From positions 942,501 through 1,006,500 of the forward strand of contig JAFEUB010001476.1 in the NCBI GenBank assembly GCA_024529925.1: a DNA stretch of 64,000 bases, in the 5' to 3' direction. Made by a program: the position numbers and the translations under genes. The stretch's first letter is position 1, and each line of letters starts with the position of its first letter. Source of the DNA: Ophthalmolycus amberensis (Eukaryota > Chordata > Actinopteri > Perciformes > Zoarcidae). The notes under the pieces are model-generated. The model saw only the letters and a program-made list of their open reading frames with translations, was not told where the DNA came from and searched no databases. Positions 40,701 through 52,681 of the stretch are shown here, one piece after another.

Positions 40701-43700
40701 ATTATCTTATTTAACAACGAAGCGACCAGGTGCCAGATGAAGAGGAAGCTAAGAAAAAAAATGCAAATACAGTGAGGCGAAACGTCAAAGGAACAAAGCT
40801 TTCCCCAAAATAGGAGTGAATCTGGGGTTGGCTTCTGGCGTCCTTGAGCCAAGAAAGAGGGGCCAACTTTGAGTTCTGTGTTAGAAAACTTGCAATCGTC
40901 AAATCCTACTTATTCAGCCTTTTTAATATTTCTAAAATCTTACACCTGATTTAACGTTTTCAGGCTTCTTGTTAAGTTCCCTGAGCTGAACCACTCCATG
41001 AAAGTGGCCGTGTCCATGGACAGGTGAGGTTCCTCCGTTTACTTTGAGTTACTTTCACCACACACAGCAAACCTGCATCTTTAGTTCTGGACTTCATGAC
41101 CTCACTGCTCTGTTTTTCTCCGTCTTGAACTTTAGGGAGGCTCCTCAGATCAAAGGGTGAGTGTTTGTTTTATATAACTTAGTCTTTCATGTCAAGTGGT
41201 ATTTCAAGAAGAACTGTGTTAAACTTTAGCATTTGATGTGAGTTTGTTTTTACAAAACCGTGTATGTTTGCAGATATCGGCGTTTTAATGTCCTCGGGAC
41301 CAAAACCAAGGCCTTGAACATGGCAGAGAGCCAGAGTGGAGGCATGGTAGCAGACTTCAGACATCTTGTGAGTGAAAATGATTGTCAATGTCTTCAGTCT
41401 CAGATGGTAATATTGCTGCTTGATTTATTTTGTGTACTCTTTATTTGTCTGTAGACTCTGAAGGAGCAGAAGTCTGGAGGCGGCGGCAAAGGAGTCAGTG
41501 ATGTGAGTAGACGTTAGCGGTCCTGAAGATATCATCTGTGCTCACAGCTTAACTCGAGTCATAATTCAAGGAGATGTGAACGAGCAAATACTGAACTGCG
41601 TGTGTGTGTTTTTTATGTTGACAGATTTCTCTCAGTGTCACAGAGGAGCTGCACATCATCTACTTTGACACTGCATTTGAGATGAAAGGCTTGTCAGTTG
41701 AGATGCAGGTGGAGTTTCCTCTGCTTCCTTTCTTGTTCTACGACTACATGTGCTCTGTATACCAACTAAGCATTGTCGTTGTTTTTGTTGTCTTCTTTAT
41801 GGTAATATGACCTAAATACATGTGATCGTTCCTTTGCACCCAACTTAGGCCTCCTCGAATCCCGGTGGTCATCATCTCCAACTCCAGCCAGCAGCAGAGC
41901 GCCTGGGCGTCCGTCCTCTGGTTCAACCTGCTCAGTGTGGACACAAAGGTGAGAGGTCCCTGAGAGACTAACACACACACACACCATGTAGCATTTTACG
42001 GTGGTATTAGAAATGTTATTGCGTATATATTTGTTAATGTGCGTCTGTTTCTCCAGGATGTCGTGTTCTTTGCCAACTCTCCTGCAGCCACTTGGCCGCA
42101 GTTTGGAGAGATGTTGAGTTGGCAGTTTCTCTCTGCCACTAAACGTGGTCTGAATGAGGATCAGCTGGAGATGATTGCACACAGACTCTTTGGTAAATGT
42201 TGCTTCGATGTTCTGCTTCAGCTGCTTGCCTTTGCTTCTTTTTTGTGGTTGTTCTGTCTAAAAATAGGGCTGAATTTGTTCATCTGTGACTCAAACATAA
42301 TATCAGGAAACACCTTGGTCCGATTATGACACTAGTTACCTCAATGCATCTGTCAGACTGAATGGCTTTATATTTAAAGATGAAACAAATAACTCAGCAA
42401 CACTTCTAAGCGCTAGAGGCATTGGTATGAAATTCGTTGAATTGACGTTTTTGGCCTTTTTGGAAGGATAGACATTATTTAACCAAAATAACCTCTGCAT
42501 CAGTCGGTTGGTGTTTTCTATTTTGTCCATCCAGTTTCTCGTGAGAATAGATCTGATTGTACATATTGTGTCCAACTCTAACCGTTGGGGAAGATGATAA
42601 ATCGGTACTCTTCTACCACTTTCTCCCCTGATCAAGCAAAAGGATGCCCAAAACTTAAAATGTCTTTATTTAGATTGTATTCTTCATTTAGAGCAACCAC
42701 TAAATGTGAAAGACACATTAGTGTCAAGCTGAAAAACTCAAAAGTGCGATTGAATTCTCACAACTTCATCATATTTACGACAGCTGTTTATAATTATTAT
42801 ACATTACTTCTTTGTGGAAAAGTTTGTTCACAGTATCATCGGAATAATGATGACATCCAGCAGGATGTATTGATTTGAATCAGATTATGATCAGAAGGAT
42901 TGCCTGCTGTAAGTCACTGTCTTCCATGGCTTGTATGCATGTTTTATTATTGTGACAGTTGCATAATGCTTCATTTATTCTCCATCTCACCAGGAAAGCA
43001 GAAGAAATATGACACCTGCAAAGTGGCTTGGTCAAAATTCACCAAGGTAAGAATACTGAATGTTGGAAAATAGTTTTCAGCATTAACATTAACCCAAACC
43101 ACTCGACTCATAATATCTCCATTTTTGTGAGCCCCTGACTTTTCCCTCTGGCATCACTGAAGTGAAATGTCGACAATTATTGCCATTACAAATGATCCGT
43201 ACTTTCGTGATCCCCTAACTGTTCCTCTAGCGCCACCATCAGGTCAAAATGTCAGTTTGTTGGTTTATGACCAAATACCTGAAAAAACAAATGATATTCC
43301 CATCATGTATTTTGTGTGCCTTGCTAATATGTATGTAAGCTACCAAACATGGTAAACTAATAACCTGCTAAACCTCAGCATGTTAACAATGTGAGCATGT
43401 TAGCTGACCCCCACAACCACTTTTTACATTTGATTCACTGTGACTGATTAGGATCAAAAACCAGCTGTGCACTTTTTATCCACCGTACAGTTTGTGTTCC
43501 TTTACAATGTACATTACAGCCTCAGTTTATTGTTAAGGAATATACATAGGTGTGAATTGATGACCTTTTCCACACCCTTTGTTACAGGAAAATACTCCTG
43601 ACACGTTCTGGGTGTGGTTTGATGGCATCTTGGTGATGGTGAAAACATACCTTGAAGACATGTGGAGGGATGGGTATGTTTTAGTCGAGTCAGGGTTTAA

Positions 43701-46108
43701 TGCCTTTAATTACTGTAAAATAGAAGTAGTTCCTTGTTTTATGTAAGACTTTTTTTCCTCTACTGTAGCCTCATCATGGGTTTTGTGAGCAAAGGCAAAG
43801 AGAAGTCCCTCCTGAAGAAGAAACAGAGAGGCACCTTCTTGTTGCGCTTCAGTGAAAGTGTCATTGGGGGAATCACCTTCTCCTGGGTGGAAATCACCAT
43901 AACTGGTGACATATTTTTTATTTCCTAATGATTCTAAAATATTGTTACTTGGTAGACACATCGAGTACAAACATCAGACGCTATCATCCTCTGTCTATTG
44001 TAGGTGAGCCTGATGTGAAGACAGTCCAGCCCTTCACCAAGGTGGATCTCTGCCAGATTCCCCTTCCAAGAAATCGTCAGGAATTACCAGATCTTTGAAG
44101 CTGAGAATATCCCAGAGTGTCCTCTTCTCTACCTGTATCCCAACACCCCGAAAGACGAGGCTTTTGGAAAATACTACTCTAATAAGAGTGGAAGTAAGGG
44201 CATCAAATGTTTTCGCTTGAGTACAATGACAATATATTGATGTTGTTTGGGATGAATATGACACATTCATTTCTGAACTGATTCTCTTCCAGGTGACAGT
44301 CTTTACATAAAGTACATCAAAACCAAGCTGGTGTTTGTTTCAAAGGAGTAAGTATATTCTTTATTTTCCCCTCCAGGCTGGTTTACAGCATCTTGCTTTT
44401 GAGAATAATACTTAATAATATTCTAAATATGCTTTTTTTTAATATACAGAAACAACAACTACTACAAACTAAAAATGCACTTGCTTCATCTGAGCAGTAG
44501 TGTTCCCACCCCCGCTTTATTTTTAATGTCATGAGCAACTGGTTGTAATGACTGTTTGTCATTGGTCATGTAGGAAAACACTGGAGGCTAGGTCACCCAT
44601 GTCCTCTGACATGGGACAGGGTGAAGGCTCGGAGCCGATGAATGCCCTGTGTGGCGAGACAGCGGGTGAGTCATGGCTCTCCTTGCTGTCCCATCCTGCT
44701 GAAAACCTCATCCAAACAAATCACTCTCCCTTCGTCACAGAGCTCTGTGTTGCCCTCTCTATTTTGACCCTGCGCTGTGGGGAATCATTGGGGAAGATGC
44801 TGTCTAGTCAGCTATGAAACTGCTGGACCTTCTGACTTATACCCCGTGGGGCTGTGGGCTGCTTCTACTGCATGCACATGTACAGCAGTCTGCTCTACTG
44901 AACATGTGATCTACCGATGATTGGTTGCTGTTACTAACGCATTTATTTCATTGTTTATAGCTTTTTGATTCTACCTTCTGATGCTTGAATTCTTTAACAC
45001 TTTGCTTGGTGTAAGGAGTAAAATCGATGGAAAGACGTTGTGAAATAGAAACAGCACATAGCCATAGGTTAGAGAATACCAGCAGTAATGATTAATCATG
45101 AAATCAAAGATAGTATGGCTGTACTATTATTGTTTGATAATTATTCAAAAAAAGATCACTCTGAGTAATAGTGGCAGCGATGGCATTTCATCTTACAGTC
45201 TTCAAGCAGCAGATCTATGGACCATTTTGGTGAAAGTAAAGGTTCTGGGAAATTTGGGAGATATGCTTTTTCAAATGGTAATAAAATCCATCTACCAGCC
45301 CCTCTTAAGCTCACTGATTATAAAAGTTATTTCTATTTTATTGAATCCATACACAATCCAACATGTTAAAACAATAATAAGCTGTTCTGTGCTGGGCTTT
45401 TTCTTGGCCACAACCAAATGTTTGACGGAGCCAGGTTAGCTGATTCCCTGTCTCCAGTCGTCAAGCTAAGCTAACCAGCTGTTTGCTGTTTGCGTGTATG
45501 TAATGGACAGATATGAGAGTGGTATCGATCTTCTCTTTTAACTCTGACAGAAAGGGAGTAAGTATACATGCTGAACTATTCCTTTATGACTTCCAAAAGG
45601 CAGTAAGCGCTTTTAATTGAGTTATTAAAACAGTTGAACAAACCGAGTGTTTTGAATCCTGTTAGAGAACTTGAATGTTTTTGATGAGCTGACAGAAAAG
45701 TACCACGCCTGCATGCAATGCACGAGAATCTTGTGCAGCATCAGTCTGTACTTTATTTTTTTTCTGTTGGTGGGTTGCATCGCACATCACAGTTTTGTGA
45801 AAGCAGTTCCACAAATAGATAACACGGCCGCGGCAGTAGAAACATGATCTTTCTCTTGTCCTTTACTCTGCTCTCAGAACAAGACGGGAGTCCTCATTCA
45901 CTGCAGTCACCTCTGGAAACGTATCACCCCGATCCCATGCTGTCTGATGCGGTCTCAGGCACTAGACGATGAGTTACTGATGTATCTCAACAACCCCAAC
46001 CTCTTTGCTGATTCTGACCTCCTGCAAGATGAGCCATTGCTGCCTGATTTCGGTCTTTCAGGATTTAATTGCCTGCCCCCACAAACCTGTGGAAGCATTT
46101 TCCAATAA
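37701..46108 (+). CDS. stat2: Signal transducer and activator of transcription 2
   Basis: Coding exons were found by frame: 37701-37831, 37924-38068, 38182-38277, 38796-38888, 38993-39071, 39199-39278, 39385-39536, 39883-40041, 40133-40222, 40964-41023, 41136-41156, 41274-41367, 41455-41502, 41625-41708, 41849-41948, 42057-42192, 42994-43046, 43588-43673, 43769-43905, 44004-44193, 44293-44347, 44574-44665 and 45878-46108. They make about 802 residues. STAT2 joins STAT1 and IRF9 in ISGF3 to switch on type I interferon genes. Domains in order are the N-terminal domain (MAQWDRL, YLSAWIEKQEW), the coiled coil, the DNA-binding domain (YRRFNVLGTKTK, FRHLTLKEQK), the linker (LSWQFLSATKRGLN), the SH2 domain (GTFLLRFSES with the phosphotyrosine-binding Arg), the activation tyrosine in YIKTKLVFVS (near residue 685) and an acidic tail (DELLMYLNNP). 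One extra base breaks the frame at 41861-41863, 44060-44063 and 45951-45952. AATAAA is at 46715. STAT1 is excluded by the tail and by the apof neighbour. Confidence 0.88.
39690..39765 (+). repeat. Short dispersed repeat fragment in stat2 intron
   Basis: The text GACTAAAGAAACAGATAGTCGACTAAC followed by GACGACTAATCGACTAG resembles the ends of abundant fish hAT-derived elements. It lies just before the exon at 39883 and does not disturb the splice site. Confidence 0.45.
45215..45580 (-). repeat. Common teleost dispersed repeat in the last stat2 intron
   Basis: Read on the minus strand it contains GATCGATACCACTCTCAT, GGTTAGCTTAGCTT and GCCAAGAAAAAGCCCAGCA, a family found in many fish genomes. 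It carries no coding sequence. It explains the open frame at 45098-45439, which is not a gene. Confidence 0.7.
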
Positions 46109-47361
46109 GCCTCTGTTTTGTATATTTACTCAAACCACTATCATTCATCGTCGGCTTTACTTTTATCTACTTACATTACAACACCCATGTCATAAAACAT
46201 GTTGCATATGTAGCAAATCTGTGAACATCATAGTTGGCAATTTTAATCTGAAATACTTGACCGCCCCTCCGTTAATTCAGATTTTTGCTTTTTCAATCTG
46301 GATTTGAATGAAGCTGTGCACCTTGGAATCATTAGAAGATATTTATGATTCCCTTTTATCATGTTGTATTGTTAATGATTCAATGAGACTTTGAAGACAC
46401 GAAAGAGAGATAATTCAATTCGCTGGACTAATATCCACTCTGTTAGTGTCCCAGGCTCCTGTATTAGACATCTCAAATATCATGCAGCCGTTACTTTAAG
46501 ATAAGACTTCTAAGGAAGGATGTAGAACCGACCATGTAAGCAGAGTATGTTGCGCAGACTGCACATAATTTATTGTTTTAATGTTTGTTGTGAGTTCCTT
46601 TGAGTTCACTTTATTGTTGCCACCTGCAGCTTGTGATACATTGTTCTGACACATGGCACTTATATGCTTTTATATCAACCTGCTCATTTAAATCAAGAAT
46701 TTAACTTTATCACCAATAAAAAGGGAAATAATTTGATTGTATGTTTCGTTCATTAAATGAAATGTAAATTAATGAGAAATATTTTTTATGTATAATGTTC
46801 ACTGTGTCTTGTTAATGCAGATTGAATTCATAGACTTTCAGACTGCAACACCAAATCTTATTAAACTTCTATATTAAAAATGCATTCATTGTTTAAATAA
46901 AACCAAAGTATGTGGCTCTAAGATTTTAGGTTCTCTTATAACACTAAAACATTTTTTTTTATCTGTGGTTCTCAGCAAACCATCACGATGAAAAGCAGGA
47001 CAACTAGCAAGCTAAACACCCAGATACACATCTCAGGAGTTTATGAAGACACAAGGTCTAAAAGAGCAGCCGAGTACTTAACTTCCTTCGCCAGCTGACC
47101 AGAAACAACTTGAAACGTTGATCGGTGAAATTTCTCTGTAACGTCACGCTAATAATTATGACTCACTTAGTTTTCATGTGTGTCACTTGATGTTCTCTTG
47201 TGTTAGTCTTCTTGAAAGATGTATCACCTCGTGAGGGTGGAGTGTGGCCATGAGTATGAATGTTATTTGCCTTTGTCAGTATCGTCAATAAGTGAATGCC
47301 TTGACACAACTCAAGCATGCAAACACAAGCACACTCCACCCACATGCCACACTAAAGACCG
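46109..47361 (+). other. stat2 3' UTR and intergenic DNA
   Basis: From the stat2 stop to the AATAAA at 46715-46720 is the probable 3' UTR. The rest up to the Harbinger element shows no exon. Confidence 0.55.
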
Positions 47362-47688
47362 GGGCCCCGTGCCACGTACGTGTCTAACTTAGTTAGCCGG
47401 ATACTTTTCAGGATAAGATGACGTAGATCAGGCTTTTCGGTTCCACGAAGCAAGTTCGGCAAAATCACCATGGCAACACATCCAAAAGCTTGAACCTGCT
47501 CTAGCGCAGGCTCAGTGAAGGTAGCTGGATAAGCTGGTCACTCCCCCGGAAAAAATGGCAGCTCCTGTCATATACGGTAGTCTAATGCGCTTGCGCATAT
47601 ACTGGGGGTTATACGGGAGTTCCGGAAATGCATGTAAAGTGAGACACACGGTGATCCTTAAAACCAGCTGAGCAAACTAAGAAGCCTC

Positions 47689-48861
47689 CAGTGGCGGCTG
47701 GTCAATAGAGGGCCATGGGGCATGGCCCCACCATGAGCCACACAAAAAAAAAAAAAAAAAAAATTATAATAATCATAAATTATACAAATTGTCAATATTT
47801 GTGTTTTTGAACTATGGAATGTACCCAGTAATGTGTGTAAAATATGATATCTGCGCAAAATATATGCTTTTCCTACTCGTGCTCTGCGCCTGTGTGCTCT
47901 CTGCTCGTGCTCTCTGTCTGTGTGCACGACACTCTGAGAACGCGCAGCTTGGGGGGCCTGAATCGTTTTGGCCCAAAAGAGACGGGGCTATGAAGCAGTT
48001 TAGCCAATTGCTGATTCAAGATATAAATGAGTGACATACAATTTAGCCAATCAGCGCCCTCAAATAGATTCAGCTTGGGGCCAGAACGATCAGGCCCATA
48101 GCTGCGCGTTCTCGTCAGGAGAAGTCTCTACAGGCGCCGCGCCAGCGCGAGCACTACTCCTCCAAGACCCCGTTTGAGAGGAGAACTTTGGCGGAGATTC
48201 TGCAGCCAAAGAGCTGATATCAGATCAGCCTGACCTCACAATCAGACAGCAGACTCGCGGGAAAGGGAAGCAGTACATGCGAAGCTTCTGTACTAGCTGT
48301 ACACCAGACAGGTTTGGCTAGCTGGATGACGTTATGCTAATAATTTATTTAGCTTTTTAAAACAACGGGGACAGATCCAGCACGGACAGTTACGGGAGTG
48401 AGGGATGAGGAGGTAAGGAAACATGAGAACACCAGGACACACATGAGAACTGTCAAGCTACATATTAGACAAAGTGAACATCTTTTCTTCTACATAGTTG
48501 TCCTCAGTCTCATCTGCTTAACTTGGTCATGGAGGCATCAACATGTAATAGAGATGTTAAATTAACAGTGAAAACTCATCATAGCTTAATTTAACATCAG
48601 TATTCATAATTACACTTCATGTTTACTTCTCCTGATCTTTACCTCCTATAACAAGGTCCATAGGGGCATCTCAATAAATGAACATATTATATAAGTGTTA
48701 TTTACTGATTGTTTTCGTGTTGGAATACATGTTAAATATTTAACTGCCAAGTAATAATGCGTGTTTGATACTTACATTTTTTTTGCATTAAATCATACTG
48801 GGATGTTTGCTGAAATTGATAGGATGGCCCTACCTAGAACATTTTCCACCAGCCGCCACTG
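47689..48861 (+). mobile_element. Non-autonomous hAT element nested in the Harbinger element
   Basis: The ends are CAGTGGCGGCTGG and its reverse complement CCAGCCGCCACTG. They are flanked by a perfect 8-base direct repeat GAAGCCTC (47681-47688 and 48862-48869), the target-duplication length of hAT transposases. The 1173 bases between contain an A-run near 47743-47762 and no transposase frame. An exact target duplication suggests a fairly recent insertion. Confidence 0.9.
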
Positions 48862-48947
48862 GAAGCCTCTATTGCATTAATGTGCAGCTCCCTTCCTCAG
48901 AGATCCACTGATGAAGGAGGATATTAGTTAGATTGGCGTTTTATAGG

Positions 48948-49200
48948 GAGAGAGTTCTTCCACATCGCCAAGATCCGTTATCACATCATGACTTCCTATA
49001 CGAGCGCTATCGATTCTGCCGACAATAAATCATTTATTTAGACCTTCTCGAGCCATACATTGAACACCACACGCTGCAGCCGAGCACTGACTGTCCCACA
49101 GACTGGATGCAGCCTTGCGCTGTTCTGCGAGTGGTACATTTTAGTACAGTGTCGGCGATGCAGAGAACATGGGGAAAGCCGCTGCATGCCGTGCTGTTCG
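48948..49200 (+). pseudogene. Broken Harbinger transposase N-terminal fragment
   Basis: The plus-strand translation reads ERVLPHRQDP, HHDFLYERYRF, a stop, then LLEPYIEHHT and MQPCAVLRVV, the usual order at the start of HARBI1-like transposases. Stop codons and loss of the catalytic half make it non-functional. Confidence 0.65.
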
Positions 49201-49836
49201 TAAAGTTCATTTGGCGCTTAATAAACTTATGGATGTGTTCATTACATCACCATGGCACATATTGTATTGACTCACCATTCTGAATTGTGTGTGTGCTTAG
49301 TGTTTACTTGCTCTCATGTCCTCTTGATGGCTGGTTGCATACATGGGGTTAAAGCACTCATAATGATATGACAGTGTTATTATAGTACACCAGCACATCA
49401 TTATTGTAGAAAATGATTAAGGTGGACTCATGATAAGAATAGAGCGAATCAGACACTATTTCTTTTCACTGCTTCAATTGATTGAATGTCTGATTATGAA
49501 TAATACACATACTGATCCGCCCATATTCTCACACACATATTCAAACTAGTTCTATATGGTAATCTACACATACATGTATATACACATATATAGTAGGCTA
49601 CATGATACATAAGGGCATACAGTACATATATCCTCATATTAATTCGTATCAATTAGATACTCTTTGGGCTTGTTTTTATCTACTTATTCTGAAAGAGTTG
49701 AGATCATTATTGTCGCTATAGATCTCATTGGATGATGCATTCATGAAGTCTACTGCCAGCAGGCACATCAGACATAATCTGATTGGTTGGGGTGATGAGG
49801 CATTAAAATTAGCTGATACATTTTCCCAACACTTAC

Positions 49837-50006
49837 GCATTTAACTTGTCTGCGATCTTTTGCTGTGCTTCCTGTCTAGCCCTCGCAGCGGTGGCGGTAT
49901 TCGATTTTGCCGTGATTATGGTCTTGAAATCCTCATATGCGTTCATGATCATCTCCTGCTCGTCAGCGGAGTAAAAAGCGGCTCTTTCTTTGAGTTTATT
50001 TGACAT
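49837..50006 (-). pseudogene. Myb/SANT-like protein, first exon, of the Harbinger element
   Basis: From ATG at 50006 the frame reads MSNKLKERAAFYSADEQE, then YEDFKTIITAKSN and QQKIADKLN, and ends at a good donor (GC|GTAAGTG at 49837/49836). This is the helix-rich DNA-binding protein that accompanies Harbinger transposases and is related to NAIF1-type proteins. No downstream exon was found, so the gene is probably incomplete. Confidence 0.7.
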
Positions 50007-50238
50007 TGTACTGTTAGAAAATCATGGTTTCGGTGATCGACGCTTCCCCCTTTTGACGTAGGACGGGCACGCGCAATCATCCTGATCCTGATCGTCTGGT
50101 TCGAATTAACGAGACTGTTTGAGAGCGGATCAGCCTTGCAGGAACCGAGATAGCCTGACATCAATCATCTCGTTATTGTAGGCTGGCTAATAGGACATTT
50201 GATCGACTTTGCTGAACCACTTACGTGGCACGGGGCCC

Positions 50239-50926
50239 AGATCACCTGAACACTATTCATCGTCAGTCTTGTGCTGTCAGCATGTAAGGGGAAATACAGA
50301 GTGGAGACACAGTCAGAAGTTCCTGAATTACTGACATACGGCATGTTGTGTTACAGAGGAATATCCTGTGCTGATTTTGTAACATTGGTAGTTTCTCTAT
50401 ATGTGGCGATGACGCATTGGCTAATTCAACATTCTGAATGCACCTGTGGGGATTATGTATTACAAAATACAATTTATTCCATACATAACATAAACACATA
50501 ATGTAATCTTGTACATTACTGTAAAAAAACACAGACAAAGTAAAACATGGAGGTTGTGAAATAATGGAGCCTAGAATTTTAACTAGAGATCATTAATCTG
50601 ACTTTTCCATTCCCGATACAGCTATCGATACCGAAACCAGTGCTTAATTATTAAGCTGTATGCCTCACTGTGTGGAAGGGACTGGGATCATTCTTTTACA
50701 GCCTGTGTAAGGCAACATCGGACTTGACTTAAACATTGCTTTCCTAACTTTGTAAAACAAAATATAACAAATAAATAGATATAAATATACTAAATTGTTA
50801 TTTATTAAAACAATAGTATCCGATACCAAAAGTTGATAGTGGTGGAATGTAAGCTGCCCTATGGCTGTGTTGCTTCAAGAGAATAATATCAAACTAGGTT
50901 TACGTTGAGCAAGTTTAAGCCCCACT
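50239..50926. other. Downstream flank of gpr84 with a possible repeat relic
   Basis: No coding exon. Around 50610-50840 the paired texts CGATACAGCTATCGATACCG and TATCCGATACCAAAAGTTG resemble ends of fish hAT-derived repeats, but the match is only by eye. Part may be gpr84 3' UTR. Confidence 0.35.
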
Positions 50927-52168
50927 TTAGGATCTCAGAAGTGAACACCAGCTCCAGAGGCAGCTAAATGGTGCAACAGCCCTGTTGAGCAACACATGGT
51001 AGGCCTGTCGAAACTGTCGGTTCATGACAGCATAGAGCACAGGGTTGATGCAGCTGTTCAGCCAGGTGAGGTTTGCACAGAACATGTGAAGTACCTGCGG
51101 GGCGTGGTTATGTTTGTCGGCTATGTTGAGCAACAGGAAGGGGACAAAGCAGAACACAAAACACAGAAAAACAGTGAAGCACATGCGTGTCACACGCTTA
51201 AATTCGTCATCTCCTGAAGTTCCTGAGTGGGGGGAGGGCGCTGCAGTGGTGGAAGCAGGTGTGGATAAAGGTGCTGCTGGGACAATATCAGGGGGAGACT
51301 TGATTTCTGATGAACTTGGGGCCATGGCAGACCTCTGGACAGATTCGGAGGATTTTTCACAAGTTATCTCATCCGTATTTTTGTCTAGATCCGCCTGGCT
51401 GCTCATCTCACAGCTACACGTCTTTGCCATGCCACTCTCTACACCACTGTCATCAGTCCCTTGTGCTGAAGAAGCTGGTTTCTTTCTGGAGGACCGGCGG
51501 CTTGGCCTGTAGCGGAGCAGAGCTTTTGAGGCAATCTGGACACGTCTGTAGATGAGGAGGTAGAAAACACCAACACAGCCCAAACCAACAAAGAAGTAGA
51601 AAAAGAGCAGGATGGTGCTGTAGGGACGACCCCTGGTGCGATGGAAGCTGCATGTGCACACCTGTGGCACGAACACATAAACAGGCCAAAGTGGGACAAA
51701 GCTGGCCAGGCCCAGTGCCCAGGCTGAGATCAGGAGTGAAATAAGACCGCGGTCAGAGAAGACACGGTCAAACACGGCCCTTTTTGTGACCAGGAGATAT
51801 CGGCCTACTGCTACCATGCAGAGGGTGATAATGGAGACAGAGTTGGAGAGGAAGAGGAGCAGGCCGAAGATACTGCACCAGAGCTGACCACTGCGCCACC
51901 TGAGGTGTAGATAAGAGTCAACTGATATGGGCTGCAATATGGTGCAGTACAGGAGATCAGCTGAGGCCAGGTTGACGATGAGCACATTGAAGCGAGTCCT
52001 CAGACGTGGGTCTAAGGCGAAGGCCAGAATGGTCATCAGGTTCCCCACCGTACCAGTGATGGTCACAACACATCCCCACAGCACCGCAAAGTACCGGTAA
52101 CCAACGACTGAAGGACCGTAGCAGGAGAAGAGGTCATCCTCTGTGTGGTTTGTGTGGTTCATCAGCAT
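50927..52168 (-). CDS. gpr84: G-protein-coupled receptor 84 (medium-chain fatty acid receptor)
   Basis: One intact exon encodes 413 residues. GPR84 is a Gi-coupled class A receptor on myeloid cells that responds to medium-chain fatty acids such as decanoic acid and enhances inflammatory responses. The extracellular N-terminus has two NHT glycosylation sequons. Seven hydrophobic segments are visible. Family motifs include GYRYFAVLWG, GTVGNLMTILA (TM1), NLASADLLYCT (TM2), a GRYLLV motif in place of DRY at the end of TM3 (as in mammalian GPR84), VCTCSFHRTRGRPYSTILL in loop 2 and TM5, a long Ser/Lys-rich third loop, RMCFTVFLCFVFCFVPFLLLN (TM6; Phe/Cys-rich) and NPVLYAVMNRQFRQAY (NPxxY). A splice acceptor just upstream of the ATG and a donor near 52760 on the minus strand imply a non-coding first exon. 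znf385a lies next to it, as in mammals. Confidence 0.94.
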   Translation of the reverse strand: MLMNHTNHTEDDLFSCYGPSVVGYRYFAVLWGCVVTITGTVGNLMTILAFALDPRLRTRFNVLIVNLASADLLYCTILQPISVDSYLHLRWRSGQLWCSIFGLLLFLSNSVSIITLCMVAVGRYLLVTKRAVFDRVFSDRGLISLLISAWALGLASFVPLWPVYVFVPQVCTCSFHRTRGRPYSTILLFFYFFVGLGCVGVFYLLIYRRVQIASKALLRYRPSRRSSRKKPASSAQGTDDSGVESGMAKTCSCEMSSQADLDKNTDEITCEKSSESVQRSAMAPSSSEIKSPPDIVPAAPLSTPASTTAAPSPHSGTSGDDEFKRVTRMCFTVFLCFVFCFVPFLLLNIADKHNHAPQVLHMFCANLTWLNSCINPVLYAVMNRQFRQAYHVLLNRAVAPFSCLWSWCSLLRS

Positions 52169-52642
52169 TCTGTCAACTAACAGGAATCAGAAAGAAGGTT
52201 AGCTTCTCTTTAATGTGCTGCCGGAAAGCTAAACTCATATAGAAACCCAGTCCTCCCCACCCCTCTTTGTGGTTACAATAGTGTCACAGGTGAAAAGGGA
52301 AGTTAAATGTTGTCTAGATATCTAGACATACCACTTCCCTTTGAACAAAGTTCTCGTTCCATTTTGTTTTTGTGAGCCGTTTTAAGTACAAGATCTTTTT
52401 CAAGGTTTTTTTCTGCAGTTTTAGGATAATTGATTGTAATGTCATATACAACTGAAATACATTGTCTGCCAAGCACAAATAAATTGTCATTAGCCATTAT
52501 ATGTATCGGCTGAATTCTGCATAGAGATTATAAATCAAACAGTAAAACATTGCATACAATAAAGCATATTAGTAATGTTATACAGCCAAGAATTTAACAT
52601 TGATAACACATACAATAAAAAAAACCTCAAAGGGATTTCAGA

Positions 52643-52681
<39 letters not shown>

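Larger units (their letters stand above)
47362..50238 (+). mobile_element. PIF/Harbinger-type DNA transposon (decayed, interrupted)
   Basis: Imperfect terminal inverted repeats are visible: GGGCCCCGTGCCACGTACGTG at the left and, as reverse complement, GGGCCCCGTGCCACGTAAGTG at the right. Inside are the two proteins expected for this superfamily. A Myb/SANT-like protein exon lies on the minus strand (49837-50006). A broken HARBI1-like transposase stretch lies on the plus strand (about 48948-49200), with LYERYRF, a stop codon in frame and LLEPYIEHHT. A hAT element is inserted at 47689. The target-site duplication is not clear. The element is inactive. Confidence 0.8.
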
